From: Desulfobacterales bacterium
GTDB lineage: Bacteria; Desulfobacterota; Desulfobacteria; Desulfobacterales; Desulfobacteraceae
Length of the DNA: 15,152 nt
Direction: 5' to 3'
NCBI GenBank assembly: GCA_022361315.1
Contig: JAKSBB010000993.1
Coordinates: forward strand, 1-15,152
A program made the position numbers and the translations under genes. How positions within the stretch are numbered: position 1 is the first letter of the stretch; each line of letters opens with the position of its first letter. Shown here piece by piece: positions 1 through 9,800 of the stretch. The notes beneath the pieces were generated by a model. It searched no databases and had not been told where the DNA came from. It worked only from the letters and a program-made list of their open reading frames with translations.

Positions 1-120
1 GGCCTTGTTGATCCGGGACTCGGATTCCACTGAAATGGCGGCATCCGCACCGTTGCGGGCAATGGCCACCAATTCGTCCAGCTGGAGGTTTTCACCGTTT
101 AAAATTATCGTGTTTTCCAT
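1..120 (-). CDS. hutH: Histidine ammonia-lyase, N-terminal fragment (cut by window edge)
   Basis: Only the first 40 codons are inside the window. The leftward frame opens with MENTIILNGENLQLDELVAI and continues with ARNGADAAISVESESRI, the usual start of histidine ammonia-lyase/aromatic ammonia-lyase family proteins. These begin with a short beta strand, then a 'L-x-x-L-V-A-I-A-R' helix and a 'V-x-x-S-R-x-x-x-x-A' helix. The enzyme removes ammonia from histidine to give urocanate, the first step of histidine breakdown, in the cytoplasm. The Ala-Ser-Gly triad that forms the MIO cofactor lies beyond the edge. The start is supported by AGGAG ending five bases before the ATG. The gene lies 56 bases downstream of hutC on the same strand, so the two are probably co-transcribed and repressed by HutC. 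The identification rests on a short stretch plus the hut context. Confidence 0.85.
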   Translation of the reverse strand, partial: MENTIILNGENLQLDELVAIARNGADAAISVESESRINKA

Positions 121-176
121 GTTATCTCCTGTGATCCACCGTTTGTAAAAGAATTAGCGTGCACCCCAATTGGGTA

Positions 177-899
177 TCATCCCCGTTTAAATCTGCCCTT
201 CAGCGTATACCTGCTTCCCGGTGAAATCAGCCGGGAGTAGGTGGCCGCCCTGTCCAGCGCCCAGGTGCGACGGGTGAGCATCAGGCAGGGATCGTGGGGT
301 CCGATGTCAAGGCAGTCCCGGATATCCCGGTCCGGTACCACCGCCTCAATCTTGTGCTCAGCCTCCTGAACCGGGGCCACCTCCAGCAGGTAATCGCTGG
401 GGGAGACCATGGTAAAATCCTGGGCCAAATAGTCCGGGGCCACGCTGGGATTGATGTACCGCTCGGAATACTGCACGGGTGTCCCCCGGTCCCGGTGAAT
501 CAGAATGGAATGGTATACCCGGGCTCCTGCGGGCAGATCCAGTTTCCGGGCCAGATCTTCCCCGGCAGCCATTTCCTCCAACAGACGGACGTCGGCCGTA
601 TGGTTGCCACCCCACGCTTCTATTTCTTTGGATATGCTCCGGATTTCAAGGAGGGCGGCTTCAGGTTTCGGCCGGGCCACAAAGGTGCCCACCCCCTGAA
701 TTCTCAAAATGCGCTTTTCTTCCGTCAGTTCTTTCAGGGCCCGGTTGGCCGTCATTCTTGAGGCATTAAATGCCCTGGCCAGCTGGGTCTCAGACGGGAC
801 CCGGTCATCGGGTTTTAGTTTTCCGGATTCAATATCACGGATCACACTCTGTTTGATCCGTTCGTAGAGGGCAAATGGCTGGTCGGCGGTTCTTCCCAT
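177..899 (-). CDS. hutC: Histidine utilisation repressor, GntR/HutC family
   Basis: This is a 240-residue transcription regulator, the usual length for HutC. Residues about 10-76 form a GntR-type winged helix-turn-helix, with RVPSETQLARAFNASRMTAN as the recognition region and RIQGVGTFVA as the wing end. Residues about 95-235 match the UTRA ligand-binding domain. In known HutC proteins urocanate binds this domain and releases the repressor from its operator. The gene lies between hutH and hutI and is divergent from hutI. The control region between hutC and hutI holds a palindrome matching the HutC consensus, so autorepression and repression of hutI are both likely. The ATG at 897-899 has only a weak purine stretch (AAAGAAAG) upstream and no clear Shine-Dalgarno. 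The leader predicted from the upstream promoter is about 110 bases. Identity as a HutC-type regulator is secure. The effector is inferred from the family and neighbours. Confidence 0.93.
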   Translation of the reverse strand: MGRTADQPFALYERIKQSVIRDIESGKLKPDDRVPSETQLARAFNASRMTANRALKELTEEKRILRIQGVGTFVARPKPEAALLEIRSISKEIEAWGGNHTADVRLLEEMAAGEDLARKLDLPAGARVYHSILIHRDRGTPVQYSERYINPSVAPDYLAQDFTMVSPSDYLLEVAPVQEAEHKIEAVVPDRDIRDCLDIGPHDPCLMLTRRTWALDRAATYSRLISPGSRYTLKGRFKRG

Positions 900-987
900 G
901 TGGTTGGTCTTTCTTTGGTTGAAACAGGTTCAGGTTCACAGGGACTTGTCTTTATGCCGATTATATGGGTCAGTGTTTAAACCGGAC

Positions 988-1014
988 TTGACTTCCCCTC
1001 TATACTTGTATAGA
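988..1014 (+). promoter_or_regulatory. Candidate promoter for hutI
   Basis: TTGACT at 988-993 resembles a sigma70 -35 box. TATAGA at 1009-1014, after a short 15-base spacer, could serve as the -10 box; with a 17-base spacer the hexamer is TAGACA. The -10 region lies inside the HutC palindrome, so bound repressor would block polymerase. The spacing is not ideal, hence low confidence. Confidence 0.4.
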
Positions 1015-1020
1015 CAAGTA
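1003..1020. promoter_or_regulatory. HutC operator palindrome
   Basis: The sequence TACTTGTATAGACAAGTA is a perfect inverted repeat with 7-base arms (TACTTGT/ACAAGTA) and a 4-base centre. Its core CTTGTATAGACAAG differs by one base from the HutC consensus CTTGTATATACAAG known from proteobacteria. It is in the divergent hutC-hutI region, overlaps the candidate hutI -10 box, and sits just downstream of the leftward -10 box. One site could therefore control both directions. Confidence 0.82.
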
Positions 1021-1046
1021 GTATTGAAATCAGAATAAAATGTCAA
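1018..1046 (-). promoter_or_regulatory. Candidate promoter for hutC-hutH
   Basis: Read leftward, a perfect -35 box TTGACA (1041-1046) is followed by a 17-base spacer and TACTAC (1018-1023) as a weak -10 box. Transcription would start near position 1011, inside the HutC palindrome, which fits autorepression. The leader to the hutC ATG would be about 110 bases. Confidence 0.55.
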
Positions 1047-1054
1047 CACCAATT

Positions 1055-1061
1055 TAGGAGA
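1055..1061 (+). promoter_or_regulatory. Ribosome binding site that fixes the GTG start of hutI
   Basis: TAGGAGA lies seven bases before the GTG at 1069. No in-frame ATG occurs until codon 28, which is inside the conserved N-terminal beta region, so the GTG is the only start consistent with family length. Confidence 0.7.
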
Positions 1062-1068
1062 CACAGCC

Positions 1069-2340
1069 GTGACCGACACCATTCGGCAGGAAGATGGCAG
1101 ATACACCGAGCCCTGCGACACCCTGTACATCAACGCGGCCATTGCCACCATGGCCACCCCGGACGGCGGTTTTATCCCCCGGGGATACCTGGCGGTTAAA
1201 GACGGTATCATCTGCGGCACAGGCCCCATGGACAATCTTGGCGCCCCCCCCATGTCCCTGGCGGGTAAGGTCATCAACTGCAGCGACCAGTGGATTCTTC
1301 CCGGATTCGTGGACTGTCACACCCACATGATCTGGGCAGGGTCCAGAGCGGAGGAGTTCCGCATGCGGCTGGCCGGCGCCACCTATGAGGAAATTTCAAA
1401 ACAGGGCGGCGGCATTTTTTCCACTGTCAGGGCCGTAAGGGAAACACCGGAAGAACGGCTTTACGACCTGGCAAAAGGCCGCCTCAACCGCTTTCTCCGC
1501 CAGGGTGTCACCTGTGTGGAGATCAAATCCGGTTACGGGCTTGATACGGAGAATGAACTGAAGATGCTGGCCGTTGCCGGCCGGCTCTCACAATCATCCC
1601 CCCTACATATAGAGCCCACCTTCCTCGGTGCCCATGCCCTGCCCCCGGAATTTGCAGGCCGGTCTGACGATTATGTGTCACTTGTCACCACCGAGATGCT
1701 TCCGGCGGTGGTTTCACAGGGAATCGCAACAGCCGTTGATGTGTTTTGCGAAGGTATCGCCTTCTCCAGGAAACAGACGCAAATGGTATTTCAGGCCGCC
1801 GCAGACATGGGTTTCAGGGTCAAACTCCATGCAGAGCAATTGTCGAACAGTGACGGCTCTGCCCTGGCCGCCCGGTTCAACGCCTTATCCTGCGACCATC
1901 TTGAATATCTCTCCCGTACCGGTGCGGAGGCCATGGCTGCCCGCGGTGTTACCGCCGTGCTGCTGCCCGGCGCATTTCACTACCTGAAAGAGACCCGGAA
2001 ACCTCCGATAGAGATACTCCGGGAATTGAACATCCCCATGGCCCTGTCCACGGACATCAACCCTGGCACCTCCCCCGTATTCGGCCTCACCCCCATCATG
2101 AACATGGGCTGCCTCCTCTTTGACATGACCTGTGAAGAAGCCCTGGCCGGTGTTACCATCCACGGCGCCCGTGCCCTGGGGCTGGAAAATCGCAAGGGCA
2201 GTCTGGAAACCGGCAAAGACGCAGACCTTGTCATATGGGATATTGATTCCCCGGCAGACCTCTGCTATTTTCTGGGCCGGGATGCGGTGGACCGGGTGGT
2301 GATTTCAGGAAAAACGGTCTACCACCCGAAACCAAAATAA
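1069..2340 (+). CDS. hutI: Imidazolonepropionase
   Basis: This 423-residue enzyme hydrolyses 4-imidazolone-5-propionate to N-formimino-glutamate, the third step of histidine breakdown, in the cytoplasm. It is a metal-dependent amidohydrolase with a TIM barrel. The metal-binding HTH is at residues 84-86 within GFVDCHTHMIWAGSR, followed by the family signature EFRMRLAGATYEEI. A further ligand is H254 in KLHAEQ, and the barrel-end Asp is D329 in LSTDINPGT. These match the four zinc/iron ligands known in HutI structures. The length agrees with the family (about 400-425). Translation starts at GTG with a good Shine-Dalgarno. The gene is divergent from hutC-hutH and controlled by the shared HutC palindrome. 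hutU (urocanase) and the formiminoglutamate step are not visible and may lie beyond hutH. The next gene begins 19 bases after the stop. Confidence 0.97.
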   Translation: MTDTIRQEDGRYTEPCDTLYINAAIATMATPDGGFIPRGYLAVKDGIICGTGPMDNLGAPPMSLAGKVINCSDQWILPGFVDCHTHMIWAGSRAEEFRMRLAGATYEEISKQGGGIFSTVRAVRETPEERLYDLAKGRLNRFLRQGVTCVEIKSGYGLDTENELKMLAVAGRLSQSSPLHIEPTFLGAHALPPEFAGRSDDYVSLVTTEMLPAVVSQGIATAVDVFCEGIAFSRKQTQMVFQAAADMGFRVKLHAEQLSNSDGSALAARFNALSCDHLEYLSRTGAEAMAARGVTAVLLPGAFHYLKETRKPPIEILRELNIPMALSTDINPGTSPVFGLTPIMNMGCLLFDMTCEEALAGVTIHGARALGLENRKGSLETGKDADLVIWDIDSPADLCYFLGRDAVDRVVISGKTVYHPKPK

Positions 2341-2359
2341 ATGAGGAACCAACATAAAG

Positions 2360-3709
2360 ATGCTCGACATATTGAACGGACTGGCCGGGGCCGGATGTAC
2401 CCTGTTTTTTGTATGCTTGGCGGTTGCGTCTTTTCAGGAGCACGAATATCGGGCGGTATGGATTTCCCTGGTACTGGCAGCCATATCCGGTATCGTCTTA
2501 CTGCTGGTAATACCTGCATCAAGTCCGGTCCTGCAAGCAGCTTCCCTGCTGATATTGCTTGCATTCGCAATACTTTCCATGCTCCGCTTTTTCCCCGGAC
2601 AGCCTGAACCGCGGTGCCCGGACACGGCGACCCAATACGATGAACGGGATACCATGTTCGCCCGGAACACCCTCAAAAATCACCCGGAACTCAAGGAAAC
2701 CTACTACCGGATGCGGCCGGAAAATGAAGCCATTGACCGGCAGATCCACAATAAACCGGATTTCGGAGACGCCCGCCAGACCTTTCACGATGAATACACC
2801 GCCCCCGTTTACCTGTCGGCCTTCGGGTATCTGGAGGCCACCATTCCCATTTCCGACGGTGCACCTGCCCCGGACAAAAAACAGATTGATCCTGCGCGTT
2901 TTGTAAATGCAATGACACAGATGGTTCGTTTCTACGGCGGATGCGACACCGGCATTCTTGCCACAGCCCCCCACCATTACTACAGCCATAAGGGCCGCCA
3001 TGCCAAAGACTGGGGAACACCGCCGGACCAGAGTTATCCCACGGCCATCGTAATTGTGGTTCCCATGCGGCCGGAAATGCTCAAACAGGGTCCCACATCC
3101 TCTGTCATCCAGGAATCCGCCCAAAAGTACGTGGAAGCGGCTAAAATATCCAATATCCTTGCTTTATACATCAGACAATTCGGCTACCGGGCAAGGGCCC
3201 ACAACGACGCCAACTACGAAACCCTCTGCGTTCCCATGGCCGTGGAGTCGGGATTAGGAGAACTGGGCCGTATGGGGATATTCATGCACCGGGTCCACGG
3301 CCCCTGTGTCCGCCTGGCCGTGGTTACAACGGACCTGATTCTTCCACCGACAGTCCCCGGGCCTCCCCTGCATATGGAAGCCTTTTGCAGAATCTGCAAA
3401 AAATGCGCGGACAACTGTCCTTCCGCCTCCATCACCCGCGGCGACGAACAGCAATCCCGGGGATTCCGGCACTGGTCCATTGACCAGGCCCGCTGTTTCT
3501 CTTATTGGAAAACCATCGGTTCGGACTGCGGGATGTGTATCGCCGTCTGCCCTTATACCAAACCGGATACTCTCATCCACCGCCTGGTTCGCTTCTACAT
3601 CTCCAGAAATCCTGTGAACCAGCGCATCGCCCTGATCATGGACGATCTCCTTTACGGGCGTAAAAAACCTTTGCCAAAATCAAATCCAGCCACCATATTT
3701 CGCAGTTAA
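2360..3709 (+). CDS. Reductive dehalogenase (RdhA)-like corrinoid/4Fe-4S protein with N-terminal membrane helices
   Basis: This 449-residue protein has three hydrophobic helices at about 5-24, 33-52 and 57-76, with no twin-arginine signal. A soluble domain resembling the B12-binding part of reductive dehalogenases follows, with the hallmark stretch SGLGELGRMGIFMHRVHGP, then VRLAVVTTDL. Two ferredoxin-type motifs come next: C343-x2-C346-x2-C349-x3-C353-P, and C379-x10-C390-x2-C393-x3-C397-P. This spacing and the GSDCGMCIAVCP stretch fit RdhA. Such enzymes remove halide from organohalides using cobamide and two 4Fe-4S clusters. RdhA relatives with membrane helices instead of Tat signals are known from genome surveys of marine bacteria, but their substrates are largely unknown. 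No rdhB membrane anchor is seen, which fits self-anchoring. The ATG has GAGGA 12 bases upstream. The gene could be read through from hutI (19-base gap). Epoxyqueuosine reductase (QueG) is a distant relative, but the membrane helices and motif spacing favour RdhA. The substrate is unknown. Confidence 0.85.
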   Translation: MLDILNGLAGAGCTLFFVCLAVASFQEHEYRAVWISLVLAAISGIVLLLVIPASSPVLQAASLLILLAFAILSMLRFFPGQPEPRCPDTATQYDERDTMFARNTLKNHPELKETYYRMRPENEAIDRQIHNKPDFGDARQTFHDEYTAPVYLSAFGYLEATIPISDGAPAPDKKQIDPARFVNAMTQMVRFYGGCDTGILATAPHHYYSHKGRHAKDWGTPPDQSYPTAIVIVVPMRPEMLKQGPTSSVIQESAQKYVEAAKISNILALYIRQFGYRARAHNDANYETLCVPMAVESGLGELGRMGIFMHRVHGPCVRLAVVTTDLILPPTVPGPPLHMEAFCRICKKCADNCPSASITRGDEQQSRGFRHWSIDQARCFSYWKTIGSDCGMCIAVCPYTKPDTLIHRLVRFYISRNPVNQRIALIMDDLLYGRKKPLPKSNPATIFRS

Positions 3710-3733
3710 AGTGGATTTTAGTCATACTTTAGT

Positions 3734-3762
3734 TTGAAAAACACAAGGTGATAGTATATAGC
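3734..3762 (+). promoter_or_regulatory. Candidate promoter for the NRPS gene
   Basis: TTGAAA (3734-3739), a 17-base spacer and TATAGC (3757-3762) form a plausible sigma70 promoter in the AT-richer 115-base gap before the NRPS gene. Transcription would start near 3769, giving a leader of about 55 bases. There is no clear terminator before it, so read-through from the RdhA-like gene is also possible. Confidence 0.38.
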
Positions 3763-3824
3763 TGTAATCAGGTATACAAGGCGTTTTACCGACTTAAGCA
3801 CCAATAATTTCGATTGCGAAGACT

Positions 3825-6800
3825 ATGACAGGGCAGGAACTGCTCCACCGACATTTTTCCGCCGTTGCCCGGACCTATGAAAATCACACGGCTGTGGTCT
3901 CCCCTGAAGGGCAGATCACCTACGGCGAACTGGAACAGGCAGCGGAAAACCTGGCTGAGGATCTGACGGCCGCCGGGGTCACCTGCGGCAGCCGGGTGCC
4001 CATCTGCCTGGCGCCGGGAATTGACTTCATCCGGACTGCCCTTGCCGTGCTCAAGGCCGGCGGCACCTATGTGCCGCTGGATATAAACGATCCTGCGGAC
4101 AGAACCCGCAGTATGGCAGACAGGCTCCACGCCTCGCTCGCCGTCACCCTGTCCTCGGAAACATCCCGATTCAATCCGGCACTCCGGACCATGTATATTG
4201 ACACCTATCCGGAAACGCCGCTGCCGTCCGCAGAAACCGGCCCCGTGGTATGTCTTGAAGTTGCCCCGGAAAACCATGCGTACATCATCCACACCTCAGG
4301 CTCCACAGGAACACCCAAAGGCATCGGCATCTCCCACGATGCCGTGGGCAACCTGCTGCAGGCATTCAACCGTATACGGCCCATCACCCCCGGGGACAGG
4401 TGCAGCCTTTGGTCCGCCCTGAACTTTGACGTCTCTGTTTACGAAATCTGGTCAGCACTCATGGCCGGGGCCACATTGTTTATCCCGGAGGAGCGTCTCC
4501 GGTTTGATCCCGACCTGTTCCTGGAGTGGCTGGCAATGGAAAAGATCACCAGCGCCTATATCCCCCCTTTCATGATTGAACGGATGGCCACAAAGGACTT
4601 CGGTCCCCGCCTGAAGCGGATGCTCACCGGTGTGGACCCCATCCCCGAGTCATTGCTTTGCGACATAAAACAACGGATTCCCGGATTAACTCTGATAAAC
4701 GGATACGGACCGGCGGAGGCCACTGTCTGCGCCACCCTGTACACAGTCCCCGACACACCGTCACGCCGGGGCAAAGCCCCCATCGGAAAACCCGTGGACA
4801 ACCTGGACATTATCCTGGCCGGCGAAGACGGGCAGCCGGTGGCCCAGGGTGAACCCGGTGAAATCATCATTTCAGGCTGCCAGGTGGCAGACGGATATAT
4901 CAATGCCCCGGATCGAACGGCACAAGCCTTCACCGAGACAGACGGTGTCTGGTATTACAAAACCGGGGATATGGGCTATGCGCTGGAGAATGGTGATCTT
5001 GTATTCATGGGGAGAAAAGACTTTCAGATTAAACACCGGGGGGTGCGAATCGAACCCGGCGAAATTGAAAGCCACCTCAGAGCATATCCCGGTGTAAGCC
5101 AGGCAGCGGTTGTCCTTGTCACCCCAACCACCGGCCCGCGTCAGCTGACCGCCTTCGTGGACATCTCTGTCTCGGCCGGAGAAATCATGGATTTTCTTAA
5201 CGACCGGTTGCCCCGAACCCATCTGCCGGCAGCCGTGGTGCCGCTGGATGCCCTGCCCCAGACCCCACAGGGAAAAATAGACCGGGCTGCATTGCGGACC
5301 ATGGGAGAGGAAATGCCCACCGGCTTGAATACCCGGGACAGGTCCCGTGATAATCGCGATACTTCAGCGTTTGCCGATCTCGATGAACCGGGTACCACCG
5401 TGGCAAACATCTGGGAAAACACACTGAAGACCCAACTGGTCACCAGGGAAGACCACTTCCTCTTGCTGGGGGGAGATTCCATATCAGGCGCCAGAATAAT
5501 TTCACGGATCCGGGATCGTCTCGGTAAAGATATCAGGCTGAACACCTTATTCTCACACCCCCGATTTGATGCCTTTATTAAGGCTGTGTCCGGGGCACCG
5601 GATCTCATCACGGATCATTCCGAAGATACAGATGTTTCGGATGACGCACCACTCCCTCTGCTACCGGACCAGGAAGTCATCTGGATTTTCGAACAGGTCA
5701 CCCCCGCCACTTCCGTTTACCATATCCCCCTGGTTTACGACATTCAGGGCGCCATCGATCCGGATCGGTTTCACCGGGCTGTCAGCGATACCGCCCTCCG
5801 TCATCCGGCCCTGACGGTATCTGTTCCCCACGAAAACGGAAAACCGTCACAGGTGCAGGAGATGGCAGATATTCGCATTGAAACAGCCAGGGGGGAGACC
5901 ACAGGAATTCACTCCGGAATGGAAAGCACCGATCCTGAAATCAAATCCTGGCTGGACGAACGGATAAATGCGCCGTTTGATATAGACCAGGGACCGTTGT
6001 TCAGGACATCTTTGCTTCGTCTGAGCGAAGAACGGACCCTGGTCTGCTTTGTTTTTCATCACCTGGTATTTGACGGATGGTCTGCCGCCCTTTTTGCTAA
6101 ATCCGTAACTGAAGCCTATAATTTCCCATCCGGAGATGTCCGGTCTGTCCCTGCCGAAACCCGGACGGAATATCGTCACTTTATCCGGCAACGCCTGTAC
6201 GAGGCGGACGCCGCCCGGGAACGTTCACGGGAGTTTTACACCACTTACCTCACCGGTTTTGACACACAGCTCCCCGAGGATGACACCCCAGTTGATTTCC
6301 GTGCGGATACAATTCCGGTCCGATTACCCGTGAAGCAAAAGCTATCCGCATTGGCAGGACAATTACAGGTCAGCCCCTTCACCCTGTTGGTAGGATTTTT
6401 CCAGATTGTACTCTACCTGCGTTACCGGCAAGAAGATCATATCACCGGTATTGCCTGGGCCAACCGTCAGGGGACACGCAGCGAGAATCATATCGGTTTT
6501 CTGATGAACACCCTCCTGGTGCGCAGCCGGATAAAGGCAGGCATGGATTTCAACACGGTATTCGAACAGGTAAAGCAGACCCTGAACAACCTGTACGACA
6601 ATGCAGACGTACCGTTCCGTGAGGTCAACCGGCTCTACAATGAAATGTCCGAACAACCGCTTCACCTCACATCACTTTTTCTGATGCAGACCATGGATTT
6701 CCCCCACCTGGCTTTGTCGGGAACCACCAGTCGCTTTATCCACCACAAGCCATCGGATACCAATGTCGATATCACTCTGGAGCTTTTCGAAACCGATGAG

Positions 6801-9800
6801 GGCTACACAGGCTGGCTCAGATACAGGACGGCCCGCCTTGGGAGGACAGAGGTCAGCCAGATGGCGGAAGAACTGGAAACACTTGTTCTCAGGGGGATTT
6901 CCGCACCGGACCGTCCGATCACAACCGCAGATGAATTGCAGCGGTTCCCGCTTTCTCCCATGCAGCACGGCATGCTCATGGAAACCCTGAGGGCGCCCCA
7001 GGGTGCCGGCTGTTATGTGGAACAGATCGTTTTTGAAATGAAGCAGCCCATTCATGTGGACCGGTTCAACGCGGCCTGGAAACAGGTCGTGAACCATCAT
7101 GACGTGCTGCGGCTGGGGTTTGCCTGGCAAGGCCTGGATCACCCGGAACAATTCGTTACCCCGCCCGGCCCCTTCACACTTGAATTCAACGATTGGAGCA
7201 ACCTTGCCGCGTCGGAGCAAAACGAATTTCTGGATATGTTTGTCAAGGCGGACCGGCGGCTCGGTTTTTCCCTGAGCAACCCGCCGGCCTTTCGTGTGGC
7301 GCTTTTCAAGCGGGCTGCGAACCGGTATGTATGTATCTGGAGTTTCCACCACTGCATCGGTGACGGCCGCTCCATGACCTTTATCCTGAGGGATCTGTTT
7401 CGGGTTTACCGGAATCCCGATTCCCCACTGCCGCCATCCGGCTCATTCCGTCAGTATATATCCTGGCTGGACAGCCATCCCAAAGCACCGGCCAGGACCT
7501 TCTGGTCCGACTATCTGGAGGGATTTACCGAACCCCTGGTGTTTCCGTTCCGGATGAACCGGGAAGACACAGCACCCGGACGCCGTCAGCAGCACGCAAT
7601 GCCCCTGACCACCGGCACCCACAGGGCGTTTTTACCCGCTGTCACCGCCAGAAAGATCAAAAACCTGTGCTCAGAAAAAGGCCTGACCATGAACACCTTT
7701 CTCATGGGGGCCTGGGCTGTGCTTCTCAGCCACTATACGGGTAAGGCGGATATTCTGTTCGGAGCGACGGTTTCCGTACGTAACTTTGACAGCCGGCGTC
7801 AGGAAGCCGAAGGCACTGAGGCTTCCCGTGACACAGGTGACCGGACAGGCATGTACATCAACACCCTGCCGGTGCGCATTAAAATTAATCCGGCGCTGTC
7901 TTTTGCCGATTTCATCGCCGATCTCCGCAAACAGTGGAAAGCCATCAGGGAGCACGACCAACTCTCGCTGACGGATATTCACGCCCTAAGCCCGATCCGG
8001 GGCAGTATCCCCCTGTCGGAAATCTATTTTTCCTACGATTATCACAGCCTGGATCAATCACTGGCCCCCTATAAGTCCGAGGTGGGCTGCTCCAGCGTCT
8101 CCCTTTTGGAAAGAACACCGGTGGCTATTTTCCTCACGGTCCAGGGAACGGACGAGCTGGAAGTGACCATTGAATACGACCAGCGTAAATTTAATGAGAA
8201 AACCACCCGCCAGATCCTGAATCACTTTGCCAACTTCCTTAACGTGGCCGCAGACACCCCGGATGCCCTGCTCACCGAATTGCCGGTTCTGACCCCGGCG
8301 GAAATTCAGACCATTGACCAGAAACTCCAGACCACCCGCCGTCATCTGAATCCCACCAGCAGCATCCACAGCCTCTTTGAAATACAGGCAACGGTGAACA
8401 CATCCGTATTAGCGGTGACGGACGGACAGAAAACCCTTACCTACGAGAATCTGAACCGCCAGGCCAACCAGGTATCCCATTTCCTTCTGGCCATCGGCGG
8501 CGGTCCGGGGAAACGGGTGCTGATCTTTCTGCCCCAGACCACGGACCTCATTGTTTTCCTGCTGGGCATACTTAAATCCGGCGCCTGCTATATCCCGACA
8601 GACATCAGTTACCCCAAAAAACGGCTGAAATACATTATCGAGGATGCCCGGCCGGATCTGATCCTGACGGACGCCGAAAGACTGGATTTGTTGCCGTCCA
8701 CCACTGCCGATCTTGTACTGGTGAACAGGGAGATGGAGACCATCACAAGGTGCGCCGATACCAACCCCCAGGTTCCTGTGGCACCGGGGCACACCGCCTA
8801 CATCATATATACCTCAGGGTCCACCGGCACCCCGAAGGGGGTTGTTGTCCAGCATTCTGCTCTGGCTGCATTTACAAAATCGGCGGCGACTGCCTATGAT
8901 CTTCAGCCCACGGACCGGGTGCTGCAATTCGCCTCCATCAGTTTTGACGCCTCTGCTGAAGAAATTTACCCCACACTGTTTTCCGGCGCCTGCCTGGTGA
9001 TAAAACCCAGAGAGACCGTACTGACGCCGGAACAATTTTTTGCCTACTGCAAAGACAACGCCATTACCGTAGCCGACCTGCCCACGGCATACTGGCACCT
9101 GATCGCAGACCAGATAACGGAACTCTCCCTTCCGGACACCCTGCGCCTTATTATCATCGGCGGAGAAGCCGCCCGGGCCGATAAACTCGAGGCTTGGCAA
9201 CAGACCGTTGGGGACAGAATCCGCCTGCTCAACACTTACGGTCCCACTGAAACAACCGTCGCCGTGACCATGGCAGACCTGACTTCTGCCCAGCCGGTAA
9301 ATAACCGGACCACCATCGGCAGGCCCTTTCCCGGTGTCAGTATCGCCATTTTGAACCAGTTTAACCAGCCCGCACCACCGGGGGTGAGCGGAGAGATCTA
9401 TATCGGCGGACCTCAGGTCTCTGCCGGGTATCTGAACCTGCCGGAACTCACCGCCCGCGCCTTTATCTATCCCGGTACGGACAGAGAGGATGTCTGCTTT
9501 TTCAAAACCGGTGACAATGCGTATATGATGCCTTCCGGCGACATCATTTTTCAGGGCAGGATCGACCGCCAGATAAAAATCAACGGATACCGGGTAGAAC
9601 CGGATGAGATAGAAAAAACAGCCATGGCCCATCCCGGTGTGGAAACCGCTGCCGTCACAATCCTCAAAGACCGCCGGGATCATATCGACGTGAACCTTGT
9701 GGTGAAACTGAAAGAAAACGCTGCGGACCTTCCGGATGGTGATTCACTCAAAGGCTGGATGGCAGACCGGCTTCCCGCATATATGGTGCCCGCGTCCATC

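Noticed and set aside
294..761. Open rightward frames opposite hutC (for example 155 codons)
   Set aside because: These are GC-driven shadow frames antisense to a clear HutC gene, with no ribosome binding site or family likeness.
2341..2607. Rightward frame beginning directly after the hutI stop
   Set aside because: It overlaps the first membrane helices of the RdhA-like protein in another frame and has no family likeness.
3773..3780. TATACAAG, identical to one half of the HutC consensus, just after the predicted NRPS -10 box
   Set aside because: The matching left arm is absent (CAGG instead of TTGT), so it is a single half-site expected by chance.
5649..6932. First tandem C domain as an epimerisation domain
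   Set aside because: The motif after the active His is DGWS rather than the DGVSWR typical of epimerases, and its opening motif and IGFLMNTL block look LCL-like.
8814..9683. Long leftward open frame (289 codons) inside the NRPS A2 domain
   Set aside because: It is antisense to conserved adenylation motifs. Its composition is a reverse-complement shadow and no recognised motif is present.
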